From NCBI RefSeq assembly GCF_001238295.1, contig NZ_LGXZ01000006.1, positions 62,001 through 126,000 of the forward strand: 64,000 bases of DNA, read 5' to 3'. This document shows, piece after piece, positions 41,835-50,799 of the stretch. The notes under the pieces are model-generated. The model saw nothing but the letters and a program-made list of their open reading frames with translations, did not search any database and was not told the origin of the DNA. The translations under genes and the position numbers were made by a program. Source of the DNA: Ruegeria sp. 6PALISEP08. GTDB taxonomy: Bacteria > Pseudomonadota > Alphaproteobacteria > Rhodobacterales > Rhodobacteraceae. How positions within the stretch are numbered: the first letter of the stretch is position 1; each line of letters starts with the position of its first letter.

Positions 41835-43100
41835 ATGGATCATTTTCTTTACCGCGACGGCGCGCTTTTCGCCGAAGATGTCCCTGTCTCCGAAATCGCT
41901 GCCGCGGTCGGAACGCCGTTCTATGTCTATTCCACGGCGACTTTGCTGCGGCATTTCCAGTTGTTCGATGATGCGCTCGAAGGTACGGACCACCTTGTCT
42001 GTTACGCGATGAAGGCAGCCAGCAATCAGGCGATCCTGAAAACGCTGGCGCAGGCGGGCGCGGGAATGGATGTGGTCTCGGGCGGGGAGTATCTGCGGGC
42101 CAAGGCGGCAGGTGTTCCGGGTAACAAGATCGTTTTCTCGGGCGTGGGCAAAACAGCCGATGAGATTCGCACCGCGCTGACTGGTGGCATCCGCCAGTTC
42201 AACGTCGAATCCGAGCCAGAGATGGACGTGATCAACGCCGTTGCACTGGAACTGGGCGTTGTCGCGCCGATCACTGTTCGGGTGAACCCGGATGTGGACG
42301 CCAAGACCCACGCTAAGATCGCAACCGGCAAGTCCGAAAACAAGTTCGGCATCCCGATTGCCCGTGCCTCAGAGGTTTATGCCCACGCCGCCAGCCTGCC
42401 GGGGTTGGAGGTGATCGGCATTGACGTCCATATCGGCTCGCAACTGACCGAGCTTGAACCGTTCGAACTGGCCTATACCAAGGTTGCAGAGCTGACGGAA
42501 CAATTGCGCACCGAAGGTCACAATATTCGCCGCCTTGATCTGGGGGGTGGGTTGGGCATCCCCTACACGCGCTCGAATGACGCGCCGCCGCTACCGGTGG
42601 AATACGGCGCCCTGATCAAGAAAACACTCGGTCATCTGGGCTGCGAGATCGAGATCGAGCCGGGTCGCCTTATCGCAGGCAATGCCGGGTTGATGGTCAG
42701 CAAGGTGATTTATGTGAAGTCGGGGGAAGGTCGCGAATTCCTGATCCTCGACGGAGCCATGAACGACCTGATCCGCCCTGCGATGTATGAGGCACACCAC
42801 GACATCGTTGCGGTGCAGGAACCGGCTGCCGGGGTCGAACAGCAACCTTATGACATCGTGGGTCCGGTGTGCGAATCGGGGGATACTTTCGCCAAGCAAC
42901 GTAATATGCCACCATTGAAGTCGGGCGACCTGATCGCCTTCCGCAGCGCGGGTGCGTATGGCGCGGTTATGGCCAGTGAATACAACACGCGCCCTCTGAT
43001 CCCCGAAGTTCTGGTCAATGGTGATCAATTTGCAGTCATTCGTGAACGCCCAAGCTTTGACGAAATCATAAACCGCGATACCATACCATCGTGGCTTTGA
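41835..43100 (+). CDS. lysA: Diaminopimelate decarboxylase
   Basis: A 421-residue PLP enzyme of fold type III. Lys60 in VCYAMKAASNQAIL binds PLP. The GIDVHIGSQLTELEPF and DLGGGLGIPY motifs and the C-terminal GPVCESGDTFAKQR with the catalytic Cys confirm LysA. It converts meso-diaminopimelate to lysine. The gene is 36 bases upstream of the TIGR02302 gene on the same strand, and the small lipoproteins precede it, so argH to TIGR02302 may be one transcript. Confidence 0.97.
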   Translation: MDHFLYRDGALFAEDVPVSEIAAAVGTPFYVYSTATLLRHFQLFDDALEGTDHLVCYAMKAASNQAILKTLAQAGAGMDVVSGGEYLRAKAAGVPGNKIVFSGVGKTADEIRTALTGGIRQFNVESEPEMDVINAVALELGVVAPITVRVNPDVDAKTHAKIATGKSENKFGIPIARASEVYAHAASLPGLEVIGIDVHIGSQLTELEPFELAYTKVAELTEQLRTEGHNIRRLDLGGGLGIPYTRSNDAPPLPVEYGALIKKTLGHLGCEIEIEPGRLIAGNAGLMVSKVIYVKSGEGREFLILDGAMNDLIRPAMYEAHHDIVAVQEPAAGVEQQPYDIVGPVCESGDTFAKQRNMPPLKSGDLIAFRSAGAYGAVMASEYNTRPLIPEVLVNGDQFAVIRERPSFDEIINRDTIPSWL

Positions 43101-43136
43101 CGCGATAATCGCGCGGGCCCAACCCGGAGGCCCGCC

Positions 43137-45683
43137 TTGACCAACAGATCGAACCTGCCCATTCCACGCCTGTCCCTGTGGTTGACTCACATGGGCATGG
43201 TGGCTGAACAGGTATTGCGGGCGTTTTGGCCACTGTTCTCGATCCTTATGGTCCTGCTGGCGGCGTTGATGCTGGGGCTGCAAGACCAACTGGCTGTTGA
43301 GGTCGTTTGGGGCGCGGGTGCACTTTCGTTTATTTCAATTGTCGTTGCGGGTGTTTTGGGGCTGAGAAAACTCAACCTGCCCTCTCGCGCAGATGCGCTC
43401 ATGCGGTTGGATGAGACATTGCCCGGCCGTCCGATCCAGGCCCTTCTGGATGATCAGGCGATTGGTTCAACAGATCGGGATTCGGTTGCGTTGTGGCAGG
43501 CCCATAAAGCCCGGATGGCACAACGCGCTGCGGCGGCTGAACCAGCCAAGCCTGATCTTAGGCTGGCCTCGCGTGATCCTTACGCGCTGCGCTATGCGGC
43601 GTTATTGGCTTTTGTCGTGGCGATTCTGTTTGGCTCTTTGTGGCGTGTGGGATCGGTGGCCGATATGGCACCGGGAAGCGCGGATGCAGGGCAAGGCCCG
43701 ACCTGGGAAGGATGGGTTGAGCCCCCAAGATATACGGGCCTGCCAACGCTGTATCTTGCTGATCAAGCCGATACAGAGCTGTCAGTCCCGAAAGGCAGCC
43801 GCATTACATTGCGGATGTATGGTGAGGTCGGCGCGCATAGCCTAACCGAAAACAGCTCGGTCATAGGCACCGAGGCCGCAACCGATCCCGAACAGGAATT
43901 TGTAGCCGAGCGTTCTGGCCAGATGCGTATCGAAGGTCCCGCTGGCCGCGAATGGGCCGTGCAAGTCATCGACGATGCAACACCGAAGATCGCAGTTGCG
44001 GGATCCGCCGAGGCAGAGGCAGGCGGTCAAATGAAGCTGCCCTTTGTCGCCAGCGACGATTATGGCATCGTTTCGGGCTCGGCCCGGATCGAATTGGATC
44101 TGGTATCGGTTGATCGCCGTCATGGTCTGACGATCAAACCCGAACCACGACAGGTGATCGAGGTCGAATTGCCGATGCCGATCACCGGCGACCGCGCGGA
44201 TTTCAGCGAAGACCTGATCGAGGATTTTTCGCAGCACCCTTGGGCCCATCTGCCGGTGAAGATTACTTTGATGGCCGTGGATGCGGCTGATCAGCAATCG
44301 GCGTCAGAACCATACATGACGGCCCTTCCGGCCCGTCGGTTCTTTGATCCGCTGGCGGCGGCGGTGATTGAACAGCGGCGGGACCTGCTTTGGTCTCGGT
44401 CCAACGCGCCGCGTGTGGCCCAGCTGTTGCGGGCGGTCTCTCACTTGCCAGAGGATATGTTTCGGTCGGATACTGCCTACCTGCGCTTGCGTGTGGCCTT
44501 GCGGCGGCTGGAAACTTTCCAGACTTACGGTGCGTTGAACGCTGAGCAGCAGGATGAGATCGCACAGGCCTTGTGGGACCTTGCTGTGTTGATCGAAGAC
44601 GGCACACTGGCGGACGCCCTGGAACGGATGCGTCGTGCGCAGGAGCGTTTGACCGAAGCGATGCAGAACGGGGCCAGCGACGAAGAAATCGCTGAGCTTA
44701 TGCAAGAGCTGCGCGAAGCCACGCAAGACTACCTGCAGCAATTGCAGCGTCTTGCCCAGCAAAACGGTCAGGAAGGTGAAAATCAGCCCGGACAGAGCGG
44801 CGAGTCCCTTCAGATGACGCAGGATGACCTGCAGCGCATGATGGACCGCATTCAGGAACTGATGGAACAGGGCCGCATGGCCGAGGCGCAACAGGCGCTG
44901 GAAGAGTTCCAGCAGATGATGGAAAACATGCGCGTGACTCAAGGACAGGGGCAAGGGCAACAGTCCGAGGGTCAGCAGGCGATGGAAGGTCTGGCTGAAA
45001 CTCTGCGCGAGCAACAAGGGCTGAGCGATCAGGCCTTCCGCGACTTGCAGGAACAGTTTAACCCGGGGGCTCAATCTGGCGAAAGTCAGGGTAATGAAGG
45101 CCGCAATGGCGGGCTGGGCCGAGGGCAAAGCCACGAAGGTCAGGGTGGTCAGGGCCAAGGCTCGGATCAAACCGGAGAGGGTCAGCAAGGGCAAGGAACA
45201 CTGGCAGACCGTCAGCAGGCCCTGCGCAACGAACTGAGCCGCCAACAGCAAAACCTGCCCGGCGCAGGAACGCCTGAAGGAGACGCCGCTCGGGATTCGC
45301 TTGGCCGGGCCGGGCGCGCCATGGACGAGGCGGAGCAAGCCCTGCGTGGTGATGATCTGGCCGAAGCCATCGACCGTCAGTCCGAGGCCATGGAAGCGCT
45401 GCGCGAAGGACTGCGCTCACTGGGCGAGGCTATGGCCCAGAACCAGCAGAACCAGCCGGGTCAGGGCACGCAGGAAGGTGAGGCGCAAGCCAACAATCGC
45501 GATCCTCTGGGTCGAAACCCCGGGGCCGGTGGCTCGATTTCAACTGACGAGAACCTGCTACAGGGTGAAGACGTCTATCGCCGGGCGCGCGAGTTGCTGG
45601 ATGAAATCCGCCGCCGGACCGGAGAAAAGGACCGCCCCGAGATCGAGCTGGAATACCTCAAGCGTCTGTTGGAGCGGTTCTGA
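43137..45683 (+). CDS. TIGR02302 family (DUF4175) membrane protein
   Basis: An 848-residue protein from a TTG start at 43137. Two hydrophobic helices lie near 30-80 and a third near 152-172. A large soluble region of beta-rich character follows (about 190-400), with WVEPPRYTGLPTLYL and SDDYGIVSGSARI. The C-terminal 350 residues are helical and extremely Gln/Gly/Glu-rich. This layout matches the alphaproteobacterial TIGR02302 family, whose function is unknown. The Gln-rich part suggests protein-protein interaction in the envelope. Stop is four bases from the convergent zinc-ribbon gene stop. Confidence 0.88.
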   Translation: MTNRSNLPIPRLSLWLTHMGMVAEQVLRAFWPLFSILMVLLAALMLGLQDQLAVEVVWGAGALSFISIVVAGVLGLRKLNLPSRADALMRLDETLPGRPIQALLDDQAIGSTDRDSVALWQAHKARMAQRAAAAEPAKPDLRLASRDPYALRYAALLAFVVAILFGSLWRVGSVADMAPGSADAGQGPTWEGWVEPPRYTGLPTLYLADQADTELSVPKGSRITLRMYGEVGAHSLTENSSVIGTEAATDPEQEFVAERSGQMRIEGPAGREWAVQVIDDATPKIAVAGSAEAEAGGQMKLPFVASDDYGIVSGSARIELDLVSVDRRHGLTIKPEPRQVIEVELPMPITGDRADFSEDLIEDFSQHPWAHLPVKITLMAVDAADQQSASEPYMTALPARRFFDPLAAAVIEQRRDLLWSRSNAPRVAQLLRAVSHLPEDMFRSDTAYLRLRVALRRLETFQTYGALNAEQQDEIAQALWDLAVLIEDGTLADALERMRRAQERLTEAMQNGASDEEIAELMQELREATQDYLQQLQRLAQQNGQEGENQPGQSGESLQMTQDDLQRMMDRIQELMEQGRMAEAQQALEEFQQMMENMRVTQGQGQGQQSEGQQAMEGLAETLREQQGLSDQAFRDLQEQFNPGAQSGESQGNEGRNGGLGRGQSHEGQGGQGQGSDQTGEGQQGQGTLADRQQALRNELSRQQQNLPGAGTPEGDAARDSLGRAGRAMDEAEQALRGDDLAEAIDRQSEAMEALREGLRSLGEAMAQNQQNQPGQGTQEGEAQANNRDPLGRNPGAGGSISTDENLLQGEDVYRRARELLDEIRRRTGEKDRPEIELEYLKRLLERF

Positions 45684-45686
45684 ACC

Positions 45687-46397
45687 TCAGTTCTGAGCTC
45701 CGGCCTGAGCTTCAAGCCAAATCCGCGCCTGATCCACCAGAGACACATACGAGCTGAGCAGCGGGTCGGCCTGTGGTACGGCCTCGCTGATCTGTTGTGC
45801 ATTGCCGTAGATCAGATACAGAACCACGCCGATGATCAGCATCAGCGCAAAACCGCGCAGGAACCCGCCTGATTTGCGGGGCGGCGTGGAATCTTCGGCT
45901 TCGGTCGCGCGCATACTGGAATTGATCGCCTCGACATCCGGCAGCGCGTCTTTTTGCCCGGCATCAACTGCGGTTTCCGAGGCTTCGGGTCGCTTGGGTT
46001 CGACCTTGGGTTCTGGCGGTTGGTCCAACCCCAGATCAGGCTGGCTTTCCAGATTGCCGCCTTCCTGCGCACGCAACTCCGACTCTCGCGCAGCTTCTTC
46101 TTTTAGAATGTTGGCGACGGCAGGATCGACATTACCTGTGGCAGCAGCGGTGTCCGTAACCTCGGCGGTGGCCTCTTCCACAATCTCAGGTTCTTCTGTC
46201 GGCTGATCCGCTTCTTCGACCTTTTCCTGTGCTGGCGGTTTGGCGTCTTCAACCGGCGCGGCAGCCGGTTCTTCCGGGTGCTTGGGCTGAAACCAGGTCT
46301 GATCGCAGTTCGAGCACTGCACGTCGCGACCTTCTTCTGGGATAACCTCGTCAGGTACTTCGTACTGCGCACCGCAATTCGGACATGTAAGACGCAT
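45687..46397 (-). CDS. Zinc-ribbon (MJ0042-type) membrane protein
   Basis: A 236-residue protein. The first 40 residues form a CxxC...CxxC zinc ribbon (Cys5, 8, 28, 31: CPNC and CSNC). A long acidic, low-complexity region follows (about 45-170, Glu/Ala/Pro-rich). One hydrophobic helix (about 177-197, FALMLIIGVVLYLIYG) comes near the end. MJ0042-type fingers of this kind occur in alphaproteobacterial proteins of unknown function, often next to ftsE. Here ftsE is divergent, across about 170 bases. Confidence 0.85.
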   Translation of the reverse strand: MRLTCPNCGAQYEVPDEVIPEEGRDVQCSNCDQTWFQPKHPEEPAAAPVEDAKPPAQEKVEEADQPTEEPEIVEEATAEVTDTAAATGNVDPAVANILKEEAARESELRAQEGGNLESQPDLGLDQPPEPKVEPKRPEASETAVDAGQKDALPDVEAINSSMRATEAEDSTPPRKSGGFLRGFALMLIIGVVLYLIYGNAQQISEAVPQADPLLSSYVSLVDQARIWLEAQAGAQN

Positions 46398-46566
46398 ACT
46401 GCCTCCTCGGCCGGCCGAAGGGCCGATAATAGTTTTTTCAAGGATGATATTCCGTTAAGACCCGTCAGCAAAGGGCGTTTTCGGTTTCATCGGTCAAGTG
46501 TCACCAATTGGACTCGGTAGAGCCATTGAATCCGCCACCCTGCTCGGGCAAGAAGAGCGGCAAATA

Positions 46567-47256
46567 ATGGGGGCACGTGTGATCGAGCTGGAAAATGTCA
46601 GCTACACCTACGGTGGCGGCGAGTTGCTGAGCGATGTTTCGGTTCAATTGCAACCGGGGTCGTTTCACTTTCTGACCGGACCGTCAGGGGCAGGTAAAAC
46701 AACGCTGCTCAAGCTATGCTATGGGGCCTTGCTGCCAACTTCGGGGCGACTGAGTGTGTTTGATCAGGACATTTCGTCCCTTGATCGGGATCAGTTGGCC
46801 GTGCTGCGCCGACGTGTTGGTGTGGTGCATCAGGATTGTCAGTTTCTGGACCACATGACGCTAGCGGAAAACGTCGCCTTGCCATTGATGGTTTCTGGGC
46901 GTTCGGAAGCGTCAGAACAGGACAATCTGACCGAACTGCTCAGCTGGGTGGGTCTTGGCGCGCGGCTTGAAGCGCATCCGCCTGAATTGTCCGGCGGCGA
47001 GCGTCAACGCGCCGCCTTGGCCCGTGCCGTCATCCTGTCGCCGGATGTCGTGTTGGCGGACGAGCCCACCGGCAATGTCGATTGGGAGATGTCCCAGCGC
47101 CTGCTGCGCCTGTTGGTCGAACTGAACCGCATGGGCAAGACGGTATTGATCGCAACCCACGACATGAGCCTTATCCGTGCAGCCAAAAGTCAGGTTCAGG
47201 CGCGCGTGTTGCGGATATCTCAGCGCAAGCTGCAATTGGCGGGGGCTGACCTATGA
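46567..47256 (+). CDS. ftsE: Cell-division ABC transporter ATP-binding protein FtsE
   Basis: A 229-residue ABC ATPase. It carries Walker A GPSGAGKT (38-45), the signature LSGGERQRAALARA and Walker B VVLADEPTGNVD. The INSIDE-type HDMSLIR near the end is also FtsE-like. The ATG at 46567 (MGARVIELENV) is preferred over upstream starts that lack homology; a GTG four codons later is possible. FtsE and FtsX regulate peptidoglycan hydrolases at the division site. Its stop overlaps the ftsX start by four bases. Confidence 0.9.
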   Translation: MGARVIELENVSYTYGGGELLSDVSVQLQPGSFHFLTGPSGAGKTTLLKLCYGALLPTSGRLSVFDQDISSLDRDQLAVLRRRVGVVHQDCQFLDHMTLAENVALPLMVSGRSEASEQDNLTELLSWVGLGARLEAHPPELSGGERQRAALARAVILSPDVVLADEPTGNVDWEMSQRLLRLLVELNRMGKTVLIATHDMSLIRAAKSQVQARVLRISQRKLQLAGADL

Positions 47257-48152
47257 CCGGCCCTGAAGTGAACACTTTGTTGCGTGGAGATACGCGGGCG
47301 AACCGCGTTGTTCCCCCAACCGGATACACCGCTCATCTGACCTTGTTTGTGGCCGGAGCCATGGCATTTCTGGCGGTGTTTGCACTGGCGCTGGCGCTTG
47401 CGTCCGGTCGGATTGCCGACCGCTGGGCCTCGGAACTGGCGGGGGCCGCAACCCTGCGGATCAATGCTCCGGCAGAGCAGCTCGCCGCACAGACCGAAGC
47501 CGCCTTGTCGGTGCTCAGCCAGACGCCCGGCGTGGCGTCGGCGCGCGCCTTAAGCGCCGCGGAACAAGCCGCGTTGCTGTCGCCCTGGTTCGGACCAGAC
47601 CTGCCCCTGGAGACTTTACCTATCCCGCAGCTCATCGAAATCACCGAAGGTGAGCCGGGAATGGATGTGATGGGCTTGCGCTTGCGTCTGGGTGCCGAAG
47701 TGCCGGGCGCGGTGCTGGATGATCACACGCGATGGCGCGAACCTCTTGTCGAAGCAGCAATGTCGCTACGGCGCTTGGGGTGGATCTCGATCCTGCTGAT
47801 CGGGGGGGCGACGGCGGCAATGATTACGCTCGCGGCAAACGCATCTCTGGCGGCAAATGCGCAGATCATCGAAGTGTTACGTCTGGTCGGCGCGCGCGAC
47901 GGGTTTATAGCTGGGGCTTTTGTCCGGCGATTTACTTATCGCGCCTTTTTCGGGGCATTGGTTGGGACCTTGCTGGGGATGACGGGCGTTTTGCTATTGC
48001 CCGAAGCATCAGATGCCGGCGGGTTTCTGACCGGGGTTGGCTTTCAGGGCACGGATTGGTTGCTGCCGGTTCTCATCCCGATCCTGGGCGCGGCTGTTGC
48101 CTTTTTCGCCACCTGGGCTGCGGCCCGTCGCAAGTTGAAGGAGCTTTCCTGA
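47253..48152 (+). CDS. ftsX: Cell-division ABC transporter permease FtsX
   Basis: A 299-residue membrane protein with one N-terminal helix (about 30-52), an extracytoplasmic loop (about 55-165) and three further helices (172-197, 221-251, 265-290). It shows AMSLRRLGWISILLIGGATAAMITL and VLRLVGARDGFI, as in FtsX. With FtsE it forms the non-transporting ABC complex that activates septal hydrolases. The start overlaps the ftsE stop (ATGA), and its stop overlaps the plsC start by one base. Confidence 0.9.
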   Translation: MTGPEVNTLLRGDTRANRVVPPTGYTAHLTLFVAGAMAFLAVFALALALASGRIADRWASELAGAATLRINAPAEQLAAQTEAALSVLSQTPGVASARALSAAEQAALLSPWFGPDLPLETLPIPQLIEITEGEPGMDVMGLRLRLGAEVPGAVLDDHTRWREPLVEAAMSLRRLGWISILLIGGATAAMITLAANASLAANAQIIEVLRLVGARDGFIAGAFVRRFTYRAFFGALVGTLLGMTGVLLLPEASDAGGFLTGVGFQGTDWLLPVLIPILGAAVAFFATWAAARRKLKELS

Positions 48153-48889
48153 TGATGGCTATTCAATGGGTCCGTTCGTTGATCTTCATGATCGTGATCT
48201 ACGCCTGGATGCTGATCCTTGGCATCGTCTTCCTGCCTTATGCACTGTTTTCCAAGCGTGGCGCCGCACTGGCCTGCCGGACCTACGCACGCAACACCAT
48301 GTGGCTGGCAGGTTGGATGGTTGGCATCCGCTGTGAAGTTCGCGGAAAACCACCGATAAACGAAGTGGTCATCGCGGCGAAACACCAATCGTTTCTCGAT
48401 ATCATCATGATCTTCAGCGCCATTCCGCATGGCAAATTCATCATGAAGCGAGAGCTTCTGTGGACCCCGGTAATCGGATTGTATGCCCGGCGTCTTGGCT
48501 GCATTCCGGTCAATCGCGGCAAGCGTGGCGCGGCTGTGGCCAAGATGGTCAAGGATGTTTCGAAAGAGTTCTCGGAACCCGGGCAGCTTGTGATCTACCC
48601 ACAGGGGACACGTGTGGCACCGGGTGCAACGAAACCTTACAAGGTTGGGACTGCCGTTTTGTACGAAGGTCTTGGGTTTCCTTGCGTTCCGGTTGCGACA
48701 AATGCCGGGGTTTTCTGGCCCCGAACGGGTGTACTGCGCAAACCCGGCCTTGCGATCGTGGATTTTCTTGAGCCAATCGAACCCGGCGTTGAGCGCGACG
48801 ATTTTCTTGGTCGATTGGAAGACGTGATCGAAACACGCTCGAATGAGCTGATGCGCCAAGTGGGGTTTGATCCAGATGGAGTACATTGA
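48152..48889 (+). CDS. plsC: 1-acyl-sn-glycerol-3-phosphate acyltransferase
   Basis: A 245-residue membrane enzyme with an N-terminal helix (about 8-30). The catalytic HX4D is HQSFLD (78-83), and the YPQGTR block (149-154) replaces the more usual EGTR. It acylates lysophosphatidic acid to phosphatidic acid in phospholipid synthesis. The ATG at 48152 is supported by AAGGAG eight bases upstream, and its first base is the last of the ftsX stop. The longer open frame upstream only reads ftsX in another frame. Confidence 0.93.
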   Translation: MMAIQWVRSLIFMIVIYAWMLILGIVFLPYALFSKRGAALACRTYARNTMWLAGWMVGIRCEVRGKPPINEVVIAAKHQSFLDIIMIFSAIPHGKFIMKRELLWTPVIGLYARRLGCIPVNRGKRGAAVAKMVKDVSKEFSEPGQLVIYPQGTRVAPGATKPYKVGTAVLYEGLGFPCVPVATNAGVFWPRTGVLRKPGLAIVDFLEPIEPGVERDDFLGRLEDVIETRSNELMRQVGFDPDGVH

Positions 48890-49481
48890 CGACGTAACAG
48901 CGCTGGAAGCACTGTATGGCGCGCCCGGCGCACCATCCTTGCGAAAGGTCGTGCATCGACTGACGCCGCTCTATCGCCAGTGGATTATGGCATCGCGTCT
49001 TTGTGTGCTGAGTACTGTCGGTCCGGAAGGTGTGGATGGCAGCCCCCGAGGCGACGACGGCCCGGTTGTGCTGGAACTGGATGAGCGGAGGCTGATTGTG
49101 CCGGATTGGCGTGGCAACAACCGGCTGGATTCGCTGCGGAATATCGTGCGAGACCCGCGTGTTGCGCTGATGTTTTTTGTTCCTGGTTCCAATAATGTCG
49201 TCCGAGTGAATGGGATGGGCCGGGTAACGGCGGATGATGGTTTGAGGCGACAATTCGAGAAGGGCGGCAAGCGCCCCGCGACGGTCATTGTTGTTGAGAT
49301 CGCCGAGATTTATAGCCAATGCGCGCGTGCTCTGATGCGTGCAGGTATCTGGACCAGCGAGGATGAAAGTGGCGCCCTGCCAACGATTGGGCAACTTTTG
49401 TCCGAGGCGTCAGAAGGCGAAGAAGGCGGCGCGCAGTATGATAGTGAATGGGCTGCGCGCGCCGCCAAAACGATGTGGTAG
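48876..49481 (+). CDS. Pyridoxamine 5'-phosphate oxidase-like (split-barrel) protein
   Basis: A 201-residue protein of the flavin/F420-binding split-barrel superfamily. The core block WIMASRLCVLSTVGPEGVDGSPRGDD and the FVPGSNNVVRVNG segment are typical of the MSMEG_1061-type PPOX branch. These bind FMN, F420 or haem and their substrates are mostly unknown. The ATG at 48876 lies 14 bases inside plsC, so translation is coupled. A TTG nine bases earlier is also in frame. No export signal is seen. Confidence 0.85.
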   Translation: MEYIDDVTALEALYGAPGAPSLRKVVHRLTPLYRQWIMASRLCVLSTVGPEGVDGSPRGDDGPVVLELDERRLIVPDWRGNNRLDSLRNIVRDPRVALMFFVPGSNNVVRVNGMGRVTADDGLRRQFEKGGKRPATVIVVEIAEIYSQCARALMRAGIWTSEDESGALPTIGQLLSEASEGEEGGAQYDSEWAARAAKTMW

Positions 49482-49502
49482 GCGAAACATGCTGCTGCGG
49501 TT

Positions 49503-50096
49503 TCAAACCGCGGCTGCTCCGATTCTGGAAACCTTTTCGATCCAGCGGTCTACGCTTCTCGGTTTGGGATAACTCGCGCCTGCGAAATAGGTGAAACGGG
49601 TTGGTTTGAAGCCGACAAATCCAAGGATCTGATCCCGAACCTGTCGGATAAGAGCTTGCCGATAGATCAGCCGCATAAACCAGCCCGGTGTGTCTGACGT
49701 CAGGATGACGCGTGCAGTCCGCCCTGTCAGCATGGGGGCAGGGAACCCGATCTTTGTAGTATTGCGCGTGTCGAAAGTTCGGCCAGGGATGAACGTTCGG
49801 TCGATCAGTCCCTTGAGTTTTGCCGGAAGGCCGCCCCACCACATCGGGGTGGTCAGAACCAGGTGATCACTCCACTCAAAGTCTTGCAACACTTGTTCCA
49901 GAACCGGCTCAAGCGGCTTGAAGTCGTGATAATTGCCCTGACCAAAATCAAAATCGAACTGCAGATCGCTCAGATGAACCATTCGGACGTCGTGCCCGTT
50001 TCTTAGGGCGGCGTCTCGATATGTTTCGGCAAAGGTGCGGGACAGACTGCTGTCTGCCGGGTGTCCGTCAAGGATGAGGATTTTCTTGGGTTGCAT
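49503..50096 (-). CDS. Flavodoxin-fold NAD(P)H-dependent oxidoreductase
   Basis: A 197-residue protein from the ATG at 50096 (preceded by AGGAG). The FMN/NADPH-binding pattern is KKILILDGHPADSSLSRTF at the N-terminus, then TTPMWWGGLPAKLKGLIDRTF, the quinone-reductase-type loop. It resembles KefF/NQO1-like quinone reductases. The 20 upstream codons of the open frame lie over the operators. It diverges from the tetR gene, and three TetR-type operators sit between them, so it is the likely regulated gene. The substrate may be a quinone or a related electrophile. Confidence 0.9.
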   Translation of the reverse strand: MQPKKILILDGHPADSSLSRTFAETYRDAALRNGHDVRMVHLSDLQFDFDFGQGNYHDFKPLEPVLEQVLQDFEWSDHLVLTTPMWWGGLPAKLKGLIDRTFIPGRTFDTRNTTKIGFPAPMLTGRTARVILTSDTPGWFMRLIYRQALIRQVRDQILGFVGFKPTRFTYFAGASYPKPRSVDRWIEKVSRIGAAAV

Positions 50097-50113
50097 CGTG
50101 ATTCTCCTAAAAA

Positions 50114-50177
50114 TGACCGTGGTCAATTTGTAGGATGAAAAAATGACCACGGTCAATATTAAATTTGACCACGGTCA
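50114..50177. promoter_or_regulatory. Three near-identical TetR-type operators
   Basis: Three palindromes of the form TGACC-NN-GGTCA lie between the divergent oxidoreductase and tetR genes: 50114-50125 (NN = GT), 50144-50155 (AC) and 50166-50177 (AC). Centre-to-centre spacings are 30 and 22 bases, about three and two helical turns, suggesting cooperative binding. The half-site repeats and position indicate autoregulation and control of the oxidoreductase. Confidence 0.85.
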
Positions 50178-50198
50178 AAAACTGTGCGATTGAGCGGT

Positions 50199-50777
50199 AT
50201 GCAAAAGGCGATTCAGAATCGTACAATCAAAACCCGCGCCAAGCTTCTCTCGGCTGCTGAGGCGGTTATCCAAAGTGATGGCTACCAAGCTTTGCGAGTG
50301 GAAGAAGTGGTAAAGGCGGCGGGCGTCGCCAAGGGCACTTTCTTTGCGCATTTCAACGACAAGGATGCGCTTATGGAAATCCTGATCGGTGAAAGATTGA
50401 ATGCGTGTCTGGATCAGGCCGAAGCCGGAACACCGCCCAAAACCGTTCCTGAGATCATCGCGGCACTTGAACCGGCGCACAGCTTCATGACGTCCGAGCG
50501 ATACGTATTCGATCTGTTGATCAGGTATTCCGGCGCGACTGCTGTCGCAGACATAGGCCCGATTGCCTATTGCTTTGAGCGATACTTCCGTGTCGTGATG
50601 CTGTGGCTTGAAGCTGCGGACATGCGCAAGGACGTGTCATCCGAGCTTTTGGCCGAAGGTGTGCAGGCCTTTGCAATTCAGGCCATGTCGTTGAGGTTTT
50701 GCGCGTTGCATTCAGCAACGACATTCACCGACAGGCTCGAGACTTATCTGGATGCGTGGCTGACCCCGACAGGCTGA
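50199..50777 (+). CDS. TetR family transcriptional regulator
   Basis: A 192-residue regulator from the ATG at 50199; a GTG at 50184 would add five residues and overlap the spacing after the last operator. The N-terminal HTH is ALRVEEVVKAAGVAKGTFFAHFNDKDAL. The C-terminal ligand domain is helical with no known signature. It probably represses the divergent NAD(P)H oxidoreductase through the three operators and relieves repression on binding a quinone-like or electrophilic ligand. Its stop lies 23 bases from the convergent lpd stop. Confidence 0.9.
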   Translation: MQKAIQNRTIKTRAKLLSAAEAVIQSDGYQALRVEEVVKAAGVAKGTFFAHFNDKDALMEILIGERLNACLDQAEAGTPPKTVPEIIAALEPAHSFMTSERYVFDLLIRYSGATAVADIGPIAYCFERYFRVVMLWLEAADMRKDVSSELLAEGVQAFAIQAMSLRFCALHSATTFTDRLETYLDAWLTPTG

Positions 50778-50799
50778 TGGGCTGCCGGGGTCAAAACTC

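Noticed and set aside
44750-45550. Gln/Gly-rich repetitive DNA in the TIGR02302 gene
   Set aside because: It is a degenerate coding low-complexity region of the family, without exact tandem units, so not annotated as a repeat or mobile element.
49861-49872. GTGATCAC inside the oxidoreductase gene, like the sucC operators
   Set aside because: Single copy inside coding sequence; an 8-base palindrome is expected by chance about once per window of this size.
50761-50793. Inverted repeat TGACCCCG...CGGGGTCA between tetR and lpd
   Set aside because: The arms resemble TetR half-sites but the spacing is 17 bases and there is no T tract; it is partly inside tetR coding sequence. Neither operator nor terminator status is supported.
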